Shown here one piece after another: positions 28,519-37,682 of a stretch of 64,000 nt of DNA (its first letter is position 1; each line of letters begins with the position of its first letter). The translations under genes and the position numbers were made by a program. The notes below the pieces were generated by a model. The model was given only the letters and a program-made list of their open reading frames with translations, searched no databases and had not been told where the DNA came from. This DNA comes from Marilutibacter chinensis (GTDB taxonomy: Bacteria; Pseudomonadota; Gammaproteobacteria; Xanthomonadales; Xanthomonadaceae). The stretch covers positions 186,001-250,000 of the forward strand of contig NZ_JAKJPO010000008.1 of the NCBI RefSeq assembly GCF_021725675.1, written 5' to 3'.

Positions 28519-29478
28519 ATGCCGGCGCGACTGATCGCCTATCCGCCCGAAGGCGCTGCCAACATCTGTCTGGTCCAGGCCGACGGAACGTTGCGCATCG
28601 GCCGCACCCCGGACAGTGGCCTGGCCACCGCGCCACCGGGCAGCGTCCACCTGATCCTCGACCATCCCTCGGTGTCGCGCACCCACGCCGAGCTGCGCAG
28701 TACGCAGGACGGCTGGCGGCTGCTCGACCTGGGCAGCAAGAACGGCAGCTTCGTCGACGGCGCCCGGGGCGAGGACGTGCACCTGCCGCCGACGTGCTGG
28801 CTGCGCTTCGGCGACGTGCACTGCGAGTTCGCGGCAATCGACGAAGGCGAAGCCGCAGCCGGCCGGCAGCAGGCGACCGCCCGCCGCGCGCTGGCCACCG
28901 CGCACACCGCCCAGCTGCAACAGATGACCGGGATCGGCGATCTCGTCGACGCCAGCCTGCGCGCGGTCGTGGAGCTGGCCCACTGCGAGCGCGGGTTCGT
29001 ACTGCTGGAGAGCGACCGCGGCTACGCGGTGCGCGCGAGCATGGCGCTGGACCCGGCGATGCTGTCGACGCGGGCCTTTTCCGGCAGCGTCGGCGCGGTC
29101 CGACGGGCGCTGGCCGAACGCAGGGCGATCGTCGCCAACGACGTCGCCCGCCTCGCCTGGCTGGCCGAACGCGCATCGGTCGCGGTGGCCGGCCTCAACA
29201 GCCTGGTCTGCGTGCCGCTGCTCGACGGCACCCGCGTGCTGGGCGCGATCTATGCCGACCGGGTGCGTCCGGGACCGCCGGTCAGCGACCTCGACGTCGA
29301 GCTGCTCGCCGCCTTCGCCGACAACGCGGCGATGTGGATCGCGGCGCAACGGACCCGCGAACTGCTTGATGCGCATGCATCGGCGTCGGCGTCGGCATCG
29401 CGGCTTCAGGACCCGGGAGATGCCGACGCGATGTACTGGGATGGCATCGTCGCCGCCCATGCCGGGGCTTTCAGATGA
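28519..29478 (+). CDS. FHA-GAF domain signalling protein
   Basis: A 319-residue cytosolic protein. The N-terminal FHA domain (about 5-110) has the phosphothreonine-binding pattern: LRIGRTPDSG, HPSVSRTHAELR and LDLGSKNGSFVDG. It is followed by a GAF-like sensor domain (about 135-290) with VVELAHCERGFVLLES and NSLVCVPLLDGTRVLGAIYADR. FHA domains read Thr phosphorylation, so it may be a substrate or adaptor of the kinase encoded next. The stop overlaps the kinase start by 4 bases (ATGA). Confidence 0.9.
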   Translation: MPARLIAYPPEGAANICLVQADGTLRIGRTPDSGLATAPPGSVHLILDHPSVSRTHAELRSTQDGWRLLDLGSKNGSFVDGARGEDVHLPPTCWLRFGDVHCEFAAIDEGEAAAGRQQATARRALATAHTAQLQQMTGIGDLVDASLRAVVELAHCERGFVLLESDRGYAVRASMALDPAMLSTRAFSGSVGAVRRALAERRAIVANDVARLAWLAERASVAVAGLNSLVCVPLLDGTRVLGAIYADRVRPGPPVSDLDVELLAAFADNAAMWIAAQRTRELLDAHASASASASRLQDPGDADAMYWDGIVAAHAGAFR

Positions 29479-32400
29479 GCACCGGCGCCCCGTCCGGCGA
29501 CGAGACCGCCACCGGCATCTACGCCCAGGCCGGGCTGGTACCGGGCACGGTGCTGGCCGGGCGCTTCCGGATCGAGTCGCTGCTCGGAATCGGCGGCATG
29601 GGCGTGGTCTACCGCGCGACCGATCTCGCGCTGGACGTGCCGGTCGCGATCAAGCTGCTGCGTCCGGAACTGGCGCACCGCAGCGATTCGTTCGAACGCT
29701 TCCGCTCCGAACTGCTGCTGGCACGGCAGGTCTCCGATCCGCACGTGGTCCGGATCCACGACCTCGCCCGCCACAACGACCAGTGGCTGATCAGCATGGA
29801 CTACGTCGACGGCGCTGCGCTCGACCGCGTGCTCGATCGCGACGGCGCGTTCGCGGTCGAGGATGCGTTGCGGATCGCACGCCAGCTGGCGCAGGGGCTG
29901 GCCGCCGCGCACGCGAAGGGCGTGATCCATCGCGATCTGAAGCCGGCCAACGTGCTGCTGGATGCCGCGGGCAACGCGTACATCAGCGATTTCGGGGTGG
30001 CGCGTTCATTGGCGACCAGTGGACTGACCCGCTCCGGTTCGGTCATCGGCACCCCGGACTACCTGTCGCCGGAGCAGGCGCGCGGCGACGCGATCGACGG
30101 CCGCAGCGACCTCTATGCGCTCGGCCTGATCCTCTACGAGATGCTGACCGGCAAGCCGCCGTTCGCCAGCGGAACGATGGCCGAGGTGCTGGCGCAGCGG
30201 ATGCTGCGCACGCCCGCGCCGGTGACCGGCGAGCGCGCCGACGTGCCGGCGTGGGTCGCACGCCTGCTCGACAAACTGCTGCGTCCACAGCCGGCGCATC
30301 GCTTCCAGACCGGTACCGAGGTGATCGCCGCGATCGACCGCCGCGAAGTGCCGCGGGAACTGCGGCCGCGCAAGGCGATGGTCTGGGCACTGGCAGCGGT
30401 GCTGGCACTGGGCGCTGGCCTCGTTGCGTGGTGGCAATGGCCGGTCGGTGCGCCCGCCGAAAAGATGCCGGTGACGGCGTCGGCTCCGCTGAGCCGGGTG
30501 CTGGTGTTGCCGATGGCGGGCGACCCCGGCAGCGACCTGCCCCCGGTCCGCCTGGCCGCGCTCGGCGCCCACCTGCGCGATGCGCTCGCATTCGGCTCCG
30601 GCCTGGCCGTGGTCGACGGCGAGCGCACCGCGCAGGCGCTGCGCCAGCTCGATCCGACCGGCGCCGCACGGCCGGACATCGCTGCATTGCACGAGATCGC
30701 CGCTGCCCGCGACGTGCTGCAGACGCGTCTCCAGTCCGTCGACGGCCACTGGCAGGTACGCGCACGACTGCACCATGACGATGCGGCGCCCACCGTCCTC
30801 GATGGTCCTGCGGCCGCCGATCCATCGGCCGCGCTGCACGCATGGATGGCGGCAGCGACGACCCGGCGCGTGCTTGCGCTCGGTGACGACGACGGCCGGG
30901 AGCTGCTGGCATTGCCGGCGTCCACCGCCGCCCTCGACGCCTACGGCGCCGGACTTCTCGCGGGCCGTGACGGTGCGCTCGACCGGGCGATCGAACGGTT
31001 GCGCGAGGCGACCGCCGCCGCGCCCGGCTACACCGCCGCCTGGATGGCGTCGGCGGAAACCGCGCAGGCGATCGGCGAGGTCGACAGCGCCTGGGATGCG
31101 GTCGAACGGGCCGGACGCGGCGCATCGACGGCTCCGGCCAGCCTGCAACGCCGCCTGGCCGCGACACGCTTGCTGCTGGACGGCGACGCAGCCGGCGCAG
31201 CCGGCGAATGGCAGGCCAGGCTGCAGGTGGCGCCGGACGACACCTACGCCCAGTTGCAGCTGGCGCGCGCGCAGGGCGCGGGCGGCGACTTCACCGCCGC
31301 GGCGGCGACCGCACAGGCACTGACCCGCCGCGACGCAAACGACCCGCGCGGCTGGTACGAACTGGGCAAGTTCAGCATCCTCGGCGGCGACGCGCGACGC
31401 GCGGTCGACGAGTACCTCGTGCGCGCGCTGGTGCTGTACAAGCGCAGCCGCAATACCTTCGGCGAAGCGGAGACGGTCAATGCGCTCGGAATCGGCTACG
31501 GCCGTCTCGGCCAGACCGCCGATGCCGCCGAGCAGTACCGCAAGGCAGTCGAGCTGCGCCGCACGGTCGGCAATCGCCGCGGCGTCGCCACCAGCCTGCG
31601 CAACCTCGCCAACGTGCTGTCGCTGACCGGCCGCTTCGACGAGGCCTCCGACCATCTGCAGCAGGCGCGGGCGCTTTACAACGAACTGGGCGACCGGGAG
31701 GGCCTGGCGGCGATCGAGAACGAACTCGGCCTGCTCGCGGAAGAACGCGGCGACTACGCCGGTGCGCTGGCCGCATTCCGTCGCGCATTGCAGAGCTGGC
31801 AGCAGGCCGGCGACAGCCACGGCAGCGCCCAGGCGCTGAACAACATCGGCTTCGCCCACTACCAGCTCGGCGCCTACGACGACGCCCAGGTCTACTGGCA
31901 GCAGGCCTCGGAAACGTACCGCAAGCTCGGCTCGCAGACCGGCCTGATCCGCACGGCGCAGAATCTGGGCCTGCTCGCCACCGCGCGCGGCGACTGGGAC
32001 GACGCGCAGCGTCGCCTGCAGGACTCGCTCGCCAGCGCCGAACAGCAGCAGATGCCCGAAGAGGCCGCGGTCAGCCGCCGCAACCTGGCCGAGCTGGCGC
32101 TGTGGCAGGGCCGCTTCGGCGACGCGATCACCGAGGCCGAAGCAGCCGGCGCACTGTTCCGCCAGCGCGAAGACCAGCGTGGAACCCTCGACTGCGCCCT
32201 GCTCGAGGCGCAGGCGCTGCTCGCCGCCCATGCCGACGATCAGGCTCGGCGCGCCCTCGACGCGCTCGCACCGGCGCTGGCCGAGGCCCCAGCCGAGCAG
32301 CAGGCGATCGCCGGACTGCAGCGGGCACGACTCGCACGCCGCGCCGGCGATCCCGCACTGGCCGCGGCCGCCCTGCAGCAGGCGCGGCAGTTGGCCGCGA

Positions 32401-32840
32401 CCTCGGGCGTGCGCCAGCTGCAGCTGCAGATCGAACTCGATCGCGCCCGCGACGACCCGGCGGTCCTGCGCGAAGCCCGCGAACGGCTCGACGCCGCCAC
32501 CGCCGCACTGGGCCATGCCGGTCTGCGGCTGGGATGGCTGGAGCTGGCGATGGAGTTGGCGCTCGCCGAAGCCGAGCCCCGGACGGCACTGGACGCCTAT
32601 CGCGAAGCCGCCGGTCTGCTGCGCAATGGCGACTACCGGCGCGCCGCGGACCTGCACCGGCTTGCCGCCGCCGCCCATGCCGCAACCGGCGACGTCCGCG
32701 CCGCCACACGCACCCGGGCCCTCGCGGACGCCGCCCAGGCGCGTCTGCGCGAGGGCCTGCCCAAAGCCCTGCGCGCGGGCTTCGACGTCGCCGCCGAACC
32801 CGAGGCGACGGTGACCGCCCGTCAGGACGATCCACGATGA
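29475..32840 (+). CDS. Transmembrane Ser/Thr protein kinase with TPR repeats
   Basis: A 1121-residue protein. The kinase domain (about 31-295) is intact: GIGGMGVVYRATD, Lys60 (VAIKLL), catalytic Asp154 in HRDLKPANV, DFG Asp172 and GTPDYLSPEQARGD. A single membrane helix lies at about 301-320 (MVWALAAVLALGAGLVAWW). The periplasmic side starts with a TolB/OmpR-like region, then a long helical region with TPR-type repeats (about 490-1080; e.g. GYGRLGQTADAAEQYRKAVE, GDYAGALAAFRRALQ). The architecture is that of a receptor kinase sensing by TPR. Coupled to an upstream FHA-GAF protein and a downstream two-component pair. Confidence 0.92.
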   Translation: MSTGAPSGDETATGIYAQAGLVPGTVLAGRFRIESLLGIGGMGVVYRATDLALDVPVAIKLLRPELAHRSDSFERFRSELLLARQVSDPHVVRIHDLARHNDQWLISMDYVDGAALDRVLDRDGAFAVEDALRIARQLAQGLAAAHAKGVIHRDLKPANVLLDAAGNAYISDFGVARSLATSGLTRSGSVIGTPDYLSPEQARGDAIDGRSDLYALGLILYEMLTGKPPFASGTMAEVLAQRMLRTPAPVTGERADVPAWVARLLDKLLRPQPAHRFQTGTEVIAAIDRREVPRELRPRKAMVWALAAVLALGAGLVAWWQWPVGAPAEKMPVTASAPLSRVLVLPMAGDPGSDLPPVRLAALGAHLRDALAFGSGLAVVDGERTAQALRQLDPTGAARPDIAALHEIAAARDVLQTRLQSVDGHWQVRARLHHDDAAPTVLDGPAAADPSAALHAWMAAATTRRVLALGDDDGRELLALPASTAALDAYGAGLLAGRDGALDRAIERLREATAAAPGYTAAWMASAETAQAIGEVDSAWDAVERAGRGASTAPASLQRRLAATRLLLDGDAAGAAGEWQARLQVAPDDTYAQLQLARAQGAGGDFTAAAATAQALTRRDANDPRGWYELGKFSILGGDARRAVDEYLVRALVLYKRSRNTFGEAETVNALGIGYGRLGQTADAAEQYRKAVELRRTVGNRRGVATSLRNLANVLSLTGRFDEASDHLQQARALYNELGDREGLAAIENELGLLAEERGDYAGALAAFRRALQSWQQAGDSHGSAQALNNIGFAHYQLGAYDDAQVYWQQASETYRKLGSQTGLIRTAQNLGLLATARGDWDDAQRRLQDSLASAEQQQMPEEAAVSRRNLAELALWQGRFGDAITEAEAAGALFRQREDQRGTLDCALLEAQALLAAHADDQARRALDALAPALAEAPAEQQAIAGLQRARLARRAGDPALAAAALQQARQLAATSGVRQLQLQIELDRARDDPAVLREARERLDAATAALGHAGLRLGWLELAMELALAEAEPRTALDAYREAAGLLRNGDYRRAADLHRLAAAAHAATGDVRAATRTRALADAAQARLREGLPKALRAGFDVAAEPEATVTARQDDPR

Positions 32841-33580
32841 AGCACGGGAATCACGGTTCCAGAGACGCGCCGGACGCGTTCTCGCTGCCGGCGATCCGCG
32901 ACCAGTACCAGCGCCTGCTGCAGCGACTGGAAGCCAACGAGCGCGAGTTCCGCAGGCTCGCGCGTTCGGTCTGGCGAGTGCAGGAGGACGAACGGCGGCG
33001 GCTGGCGCGCGAGCTGCACGACGGCATCGGCCAGAACCTGACCGCGCTCAAGCACCGCCTGGCACAGCTGGGCGAAGGCATGGACGCACAGCAGCACGCC
33101 CGCCTCGACGCCGCGATCGCGCTGTGCAGCGAGACCCTCGAGGACACCCGCCAGCTGTCGCGGCTGCTGCGCCCGCCGATCCTCGACGATCTCGGTCTGG
33201 AGCCCGCGCTGCGCTGGCTGGCGCGCAGCCAGGGCGAGGCCAGCGGGCTGTCGATCACGGTCGAGATCGAACCGCTGCCCGCGCTGGACGGCGACCTGCA
33301 GACCCTGCTGTTCCGGGTCGCGCAGGAGGCGCTGAACAACGTCGCCAAGCATGCCGGCGCCGAGCACGTGCTGTTGCGGCTGGTCGCACGCGGACGCGAC
33401 CTGCAACTGCAGGTGGCCGACGACGGCCGCGGCTGCGATCCGCAGGCGGTGTTCGCCGCCGGCGGCAGCGGGCTGGGCGGCATCCGCGAACGCCTGCGCC
33501 TGCATGGCGGCCGCCTGGAGCTGCACTCCAACCCCGGCGACGGCGCGCGCCTGCGCGCGATCGTGCCGCTGGACGGCTAG
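32837..33580 (+). CDS. Soluble NarX-type sensor histidine kinase
   Basis: A 247-residue kinase. A coiled-coil N-terminus (YQRLLQRLEANEREFRRLA) leads into a HisKA_3 dimerisation motif with His61 in RRLARELHDGIGQNL. The ATPase region has QEALNNVAKHA (N box), DDGRGCD (G1) and GLGGIRER (G2). There is no transmembrane or PAS segment, so it must sense cytosolic signals or be driven by partners. The start overlaps the Ser/Thr kinase stop by 4 bases. The cognate regulator follows after 77 bases. Confidence 0.92.
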   Translation: MKHGNHGSRDAPDAFSLPAIRDQYQRLLQRLEANEREFRRLARSVWRVQEDERRRLARELHDGIGQNLTALKHRLAQLGEGMDAQQHARLDAAIALCSETLEDTRQLSRLLRPPILDDLGLEPALRWLARSQGEASGLSITVEIEPLPALDGDLQTLLFRVAQEALNNVAKHAGAEHVLLRLVARGRDLQLQVADDGRGCDPQAVFAAGGSGLGGIRERLRLHGGRLELHSNPGDGARLRAIVPLDG

Positions 33581-33657
33581 AACGGGTCGCATTTCCACCC
33601 GCCATCCGGGCATGGCATACACTGTGGGGCGTGTTCCACGCGCGGGAGGGATCGTCC

Positions 33658-34332
33658 ATGTCAGCCGCTCCCCATTCCTGGAACCCGCATGCGCCGATCC
33701 GCGTGCTGCTCGCCGACGACCACACCCTGGTCCGCGAGAGCCTGGCCGGCATGCTGCAGGCCGATGGCGACGTGCAGGTGGTGGCGCAGGCATCCGACGG
33801 CGCGGAAACCATCGAGAAGGCGATCGCCGTGCGTCCGGACGTGGTCGTGACCGACATCTCGATGGCACGGCTGAACGGCATCGAGGTGGTCCGTCGCCTG
33901 CACGAGGCATTGCCGCAGACGCGGGTGCTGGTACTGACCATGCACCAGGAGGACGAGTACGTGCTGCAGGCGGTCCGCGCCGGCGCCTCCGGCTACCTGG
34001 TCAAGGACAGCGCGGCGTCCGAGCTGCTGGCCGCGGTGCGCAGCCTGCAGGCCGGGCGCGGCTACTTCGGTCCGCAGGCGGCGCGGGCCCTGGCCGAGCA
34101 GATGCAGAACCCGCAGCGCGTGGTCGACGATCCCTACGGCCGCCTGACCGCGCGCGAACGCGAGGTGTTCCACCTCATCGCCGAAGGCCTGACCACCAAG
34201 GAGATCGCGCGCCAGCTCGGGATCAGCGCCAAGACCGCCGAGAACCACCGCACCCGCGTGCTGGCCAAGCTCGACGTGCGCAACACCGCCGAGCTGGTGC
34301 GCTACGCGCTGCGCAAGGGACTGCTGGACTGA
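33658..34332 (+). CDS. NarL/FixJ-family response regulator
   Basis: A 224-residue regulator. The receiver domain has Asp20-Asp21, the phosphorylation site Asp66 (VVVTDISMAR) and the conserved Lys in GYLVKDSA. The LuxR-type HTH is at the C-terminus (LTAREREVFHLIAEGLTTKEI, then SAKTAENHRTRVLAKL). A Met start follows GGAGGGATCGTCC. It is the probable partner of the kinase just upstream and closes a four-gene signalling operon. Targets are unknown. Confidence 0.95.
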   Translation: MSAAPHSWNPHAPIRVLLADDHTLVRESLAGMLQADGDVQVVAQASDGAETIEKAIAVRPDVVVTDISMARLNGIEVVRRLHEALPQTRVLVLTMHQEDEYVLQAVRAGASGYLVKDSAASELLAAVRSLQAGRGYFGPQAARALAEQMQNPQRVVDDPYGRLTAREREVFHLIAEGLTTKEIARQLGISAKTAENHRTRVLAKLDVRNTAELVRYALRKGLLD

Positions 34333-34425
34333 GCCACGCCGGCGGGCGACGGAACGCGGCACTTCCTCGCGGTTCCATGCGCCGTAGTATCCTCGCGCTT
34401 CCCTGATCGGACAGCGAGGCGACGC

Positions 34426-34917
34426 ATGGGCATAAAGGCGAATGGTTTCGGCTACTGGCTCGGTTTCGCGCTGTTGGCGGCATTGCTCGCCGCGTGCTCG
34501 AGCGGCCCGGTGCGGCGCGTGTCGGAACCGGCCGCGCGCCTGCAGCAGCTCACCGTCGGCACCGACGGCAGCTGGACCGTGCAGGTGCGGATCGAGAACT
34601 ACAGCAGCATCCCGATGCGCTTCGATCGCTTCGAACTGACGCTGCAGGCCGGCGGCCATGAAGCGGGCACGCTGCAGGCCAGCCCCGCGCTCGACATCGG
34701 TCCGGAGTCCGCCGACGTGGTCGAGACCCGCCTGATGCCTTCCGCGGCCGCGAAGCTGGCGGTCGCCGACGCGCTGGCGGCCGGTCGCGGGCTCGGTTAC
34801 CAGCTCACCGGCAAGGTCGTCGCCACGCCGGAGGAAAGCCGCAAGCCGCGCGACTTCGAGGTCGAGTACCGCAGCAGCCTGAACCCGGCGCCGGGCCTGC
34901 CCGGCGTGCTGCGCTGA
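34426..34917 (+). CDS. LEA14-like lipoprotein
   Basis: A 163-residue lipoprotein with lipobox LLAACSS at Cys24. The mature part has LQQLTVGTDGSWTVQVRIENYSSIPMRF in its core (abridged: VRIENYSSIPMRFD), the typical beginning of the LEA type 2/WHy beta-sandwich, and ends in Pro-rich sequence. Such lipoproteins may help in stress tolerance; not proven here. A 93-base gap follows the regulator, and the acyl-CoA dehydrogenase gene starts 48 bases after this stop. Confidence 0.75.
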   Translation: MGIKANGFGYWLGFALLAALLAACSSGPVRRVSEPAARLQQLTVGTDGSWTVQVRIENYSSIPMRFDRFELTLQAGGHEAGTLQASPALDIGPESADVVETRLMPSAAAKLAVADALAAGRGLGYQLTGKVVATPEESRKPRDFEVEYRSSLNPAPGLPGVLR

Positions 34918-34965
34918 CCGCTTTCCCGCATCGCCGCCCCATTTCCTAAGGACGACATATCCGCA

Positions 34966-36744
34966 ATGAGTGCCTACAAAGCCCCGCTCGACGACATCCG
35001 TTTCGCCCTGTTCGACGTGCTTCACGCCGAGGCCGCGTTCCAGCGCCTGGGCTTCGCCGACGCGACCCGCGACATTCTCGATGCCGTGTTAGAGGAAGGC
35101 GCCCGCTTCTGCGAGACCGTGCTCGCGCCGTTGAACGCGGTCGGCGACCAGCAGGGCTGCACGTTCGACAAGGACAGCGGCAAGGTGAGCACGCCGCCGG
35201 GGTTCAGTCAGGCCTACGCGCAGTATGTCGAGGGCGGCTGGCCGGGCCTGGTGTCGCCGGTGGAATTCGGTGGCCAGGGGCTGCCGCATGCCGCCGGCGT
35301 GCCGATGAAGGAGATGATCGACGCCGCCAACCTGTCCTGGGGCAACTTCCCGCTGCTCTCGCACGGCGCCACCGAGGCGCTGCTGCAGCACGGCGAGGAC
35401 TGGCAGAAGCAGGCCTTCCTCGGCCCGCTGGTGGAGGGCCGCTGGACCGGCACGATGTGCCTGACCGAGCCCCACTGCGGCACCGACCTGGGCCTGCTCA
35501 AGACCCGCGCCGAGCCCCAGGCCGACGGCAGCTACCGGATCACCGGCACCAAGATCTTCATCACCGCCGGCGAGCACGACATGACCGAGAACATCGTGCA
35601 CCTGGTGCTGGCGCGGCTGCCGGACGCCCCGGCCGGCAGCAAGGGCATCTCGCTGTTCGTGGTGCCGAAGGTGAAGGTCGATCGTGAAGGCAACATGGGC
35701 GCGGCGAACGCGGTGCGCTGCGGCAGCCTCGAACACAAGATGGGCATCCACGGCTCGGCCACCTGCGTGATGAACTTCGATGGCGCCGAGGGCTACCTCG
35801 TAGGCCAACCGCACAAGGGCCTGATGGGCATGTTCACGATGATGAACACCGCCCGCCTCGCGGTCGGCCTGCAGGGCCTGGGCCTGTCCGACCGCGCACT
35901 GCAGAACGCGCTGCGCTATTCGCGCGAGCGCCTGCAGATGCGTGCGCTCAGCGGCGCGAAGTTCCCCGACAGGCCGGCCGATCCGATCATCGTCCACCCC
36001 GACGTGCGGCGCATGCTGCTGACCTGCAAGGCGCTGGTCGAGGGCGGCCGGGTGATGGGCTACCACGGCGCGTTGCTGGTCGACGAAGCCCATCACGCAC
36101 CCGACGCGGAGTCGCGCCAGCGCGCCGACGACCTGGTCGGCTTCATGACCCCGATCGTCAAGGCCTGCCTGACCGAGTGGGGCGTGGAATGCACCTACCA
36201 TGCGCTGCAGTGTTTCGGCGGCCACGGCTACATCGCCGAGCACGGGATGGAGCAACTGGCCCGCGACGCCCGCATCACCACCCTGTACGAGGGCACCACC
36301 GGCATCCAGGCGCTCGACCTGCTCGGCCGCAAGGTCATGCAGCTGCAGGGCGCCGGGCTGAAGGTGATGCTCGGGATGATCGCCGAGTTCTGCCAGGCGC
36401 ACGCCGAGGATGCGGCGCTGGCGCCGTTCGTCGCCGAGCTGATGCAGAAGGCCACGCAGTGGCAGCAGCTGACACTCGCGATCGGCAAGCGCGCGGCTGC
36501 CGACCCGGACGAGATCGGTGCCGCCGCCTACGACTACCTGATGTATTCCGGCTACGTCGCGCTGGCCTACTGGTGGGCGCGCAGCGTCGCTGCGGCCGAG
36601 TCCTCAGCGCAGCCGCAGGCGTTCAAGGACGACAAGCGCGAGACCGCCCGCTTCTACTTCGCCCGGATCCTGCCGCGCACCGCCACCCACGCCTCCGCGA
36701 TCGAAAGCGGCATCGCCGGCCTGCCCGAGCTGCCGCTGGAATGA
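34966..36744 (+). CDS. Acyl-CoA dehydrogenase with C-terminal domain
   Basis: A 592-residue flavoenzyme oxidising acyl-CoA to trans-2-enoyl-CoA in beta-oxidation or a related route. Signatures are MCLTEPHCGTDLGLLKTRA (FAD-binding), IHGSATCVMNFDGA, and the catalytic base region LYEGTTGIQALDLLGRK, whose Glu acts as base in this subfamily. The extra C-terminal domain (about 470-592) places it in the longer subclass often annotated as FadE or DmdC-like. Substrate chain length is not inferable. It is followed by a short membrane protein gene on the same strand. Confidence 0.94.
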   Translation: MSAYKAPLDDIRFALFDVLHAEAAFQRLGFADATRDILDAVLEEGARFCETVLAPLNAVGDQQGCTFDKDSGKVSTPPGFSQAYAQYVEGGWPGLVSPVEFGGQGLPHAAGVPMKEMIDAANLSWGNFPLLSHGATEALLQHGEDWQKQAFLGPLVEGRWTGTMCLTEPHCGTDLGLLKTRAEPQADGSYRITGTKIFITAGEHDMTENIVHLVLARLPDAPAGSKGISLFVVPKVKVDREGNMGAANAVRCGSLEHKMGIHGSATCVMNFDGAEGYLVGQPHKGLMGMFTMMNTARLAVGLQGLGLSDRALQNALRYSRERLQMRALSGAKFPDRPADPIIVHPDVRRMLLTCKALVEGGRVMGYHGALLVDEAHHAPDAESRQRADDLVGFMTPIVKACLTEWGVECTYHALQCFGGHGYIAEHGMEQLARDARITTLYEGTTGIQALDLLGRKVMQLQGAGLKVMLGMIAEFCQAHAEDAALAPFVAELMQKATQWQQLTLAIGKRAAADPDEIGAAAYDYLMYSGYVALAYWWARSVAAAESSAQPQAFKDDKRETARFYFARILPRTATHASAIESGIAGLPELPLE

Positions 36745-36760
36745 CCCGGACGCAACGGCG

Positions 36761-37108
36761 ATGAGCGGAATGTCCGGCTGGATGCTGGTCGCGGCAGCCG
36801 TCGTGATCGTGCTGAACCTGGTGGCGACCACGCGGATCCTGCGCGCGGTCGCGTTCTCGCCGTCGCAGCAGTTGGTTCAGCTGATGCTGACCTGGCTGCT
36901 GCCGGTGATGGGCGCGACGATCTGCATCGCGTTCGCCCGGTCGCAGGCGATCGGCGACGCCAGGGAACGCGAACGGCTGGATCCATATGCATGCAGCGAT
37001 GGAGCCAGTGGCGATGGCTACCCCGCCCTCTCCGGCGACGGCGCCTGCGGCAGCGCGTTCGGCGGAGACGGTTGCGGTGGCGGTGGCGACGGAGGCGGCG
37101 GTGACTGA
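36761..37108 (+). CDS. Small membrane protein with Gly/Cys-rich tail
   Basis: A 115-residue protein with two hydrophobic helices (WMLVAAAVVIVLNLVAT and LMLTWLLPVMGATICIAFA) and a soluble tail. The tail is low-complexity (DGYPALSGDGACGSAFGGDG and further Gly runs), so it may be disordered or metal-binding. No family recognised. The start is 16 bases after the acyl-CoA dehydrogenase stop, and its end overlaps the proposed GNAT start by 8 bases. Confidence 0.6.
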   Translation: MSGMSGWMLVAAAVVIVLNLVATTRILRAVAFSPSQQLVQLMLTWLLPVMGATICIAFARSQAIGDARERERLDPYACSDGASGDGYPALSGDGACGSAFGGDGCGGGGDGGGGD

Positions 37109-37595
37109 CGGCGCCGTCGGCGACGCGGTACGGATCCGTGCGGCGGCGAACGCCGATCGCGATTTCATCCTCGGCTTCGCGGAAAGCTTCAGTGCGTTTC
37201 CGCTGCCGGCCGGTCGCAGCCGCGATGCCGTCGACGCTGGCGTACGCGCCGACATCGTCCGGCATCTGGACGAGCGCCCGCAGGGTTCGCATTTCTTCGT
37301 CGTCGAACAGGGCGGCATGCCGGCCGGATTCGTCCACCTGCTGCTGGGCACCGACTTCTTCGGCGGTGCACCGACCTGCCACGTGTCGGACCTGGCGGTG
37401 CTGCCGGCGTGCGAAGGACGCGGCTTCGCCCGCCGGCTGCTGGCCCATGCCGAACGCTTCGCCCGCGAACACGCCTGCAGCCGGCTGACCCTGTCGGTAT
37501 TCCCCGGCAACGTGCGGGCACGGCGCCTGTACGAGGCCGTCGGTTACGAGGACGATCTGCTGAGGATGAGCAAACCGTTGCCGGCCGCCGGCTGA
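37101..37595 (+). CDS. GNAT-family N-acetyltransferase
   Basis: A 164-residue acetyltransferase. The motif-A region reads CHVSDLAVLPACEGRGFARRLLAHAE, cut here to VLPACEGRGFARRLL, the acetyl-CoA loop. Motif B ends in SVFPGNVRARRLYEAVGY, typical of GNAT C-termini. The start is taken at GTG because GGAGG lies 5 bases before it. An upstream ATG would add 38 codons of Ala/Pro-rich sequence overlapping the preceding gene. Substrate unknown. Confidence 0.9.
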   Translation: MTDGAVGDAVRIRAAANADRDFILGFAESFSAFPLPAGRSRDAVDAGVRADIVRHLDERPQGSHFFVVEQGGMPAGFVHLLLGTDFFGGAPTCHVSDLAVLPACEGRGFARRLLAHAERFAREHACSRLTLSVFPGNVRARRLYEAVGYEDDLLRMSKPLPAAG

Positions 37596-37682
37596 ACGAT
37601 GCAGGCCGCGGCACCCCGCGGCCTGCCTTCATTCCCTTCGTCTACACAAAACGTAAACAATGGCGTATAAGCTGGTGTCCCG

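Noticed and set aside
36987..37595. Longer GNAT start inside the preceding gene
   Set aside because: It would overlap the preceding gene by about 120 bases with Ala/Pro-rich sequence; the GTG with GGAGG is better supported.
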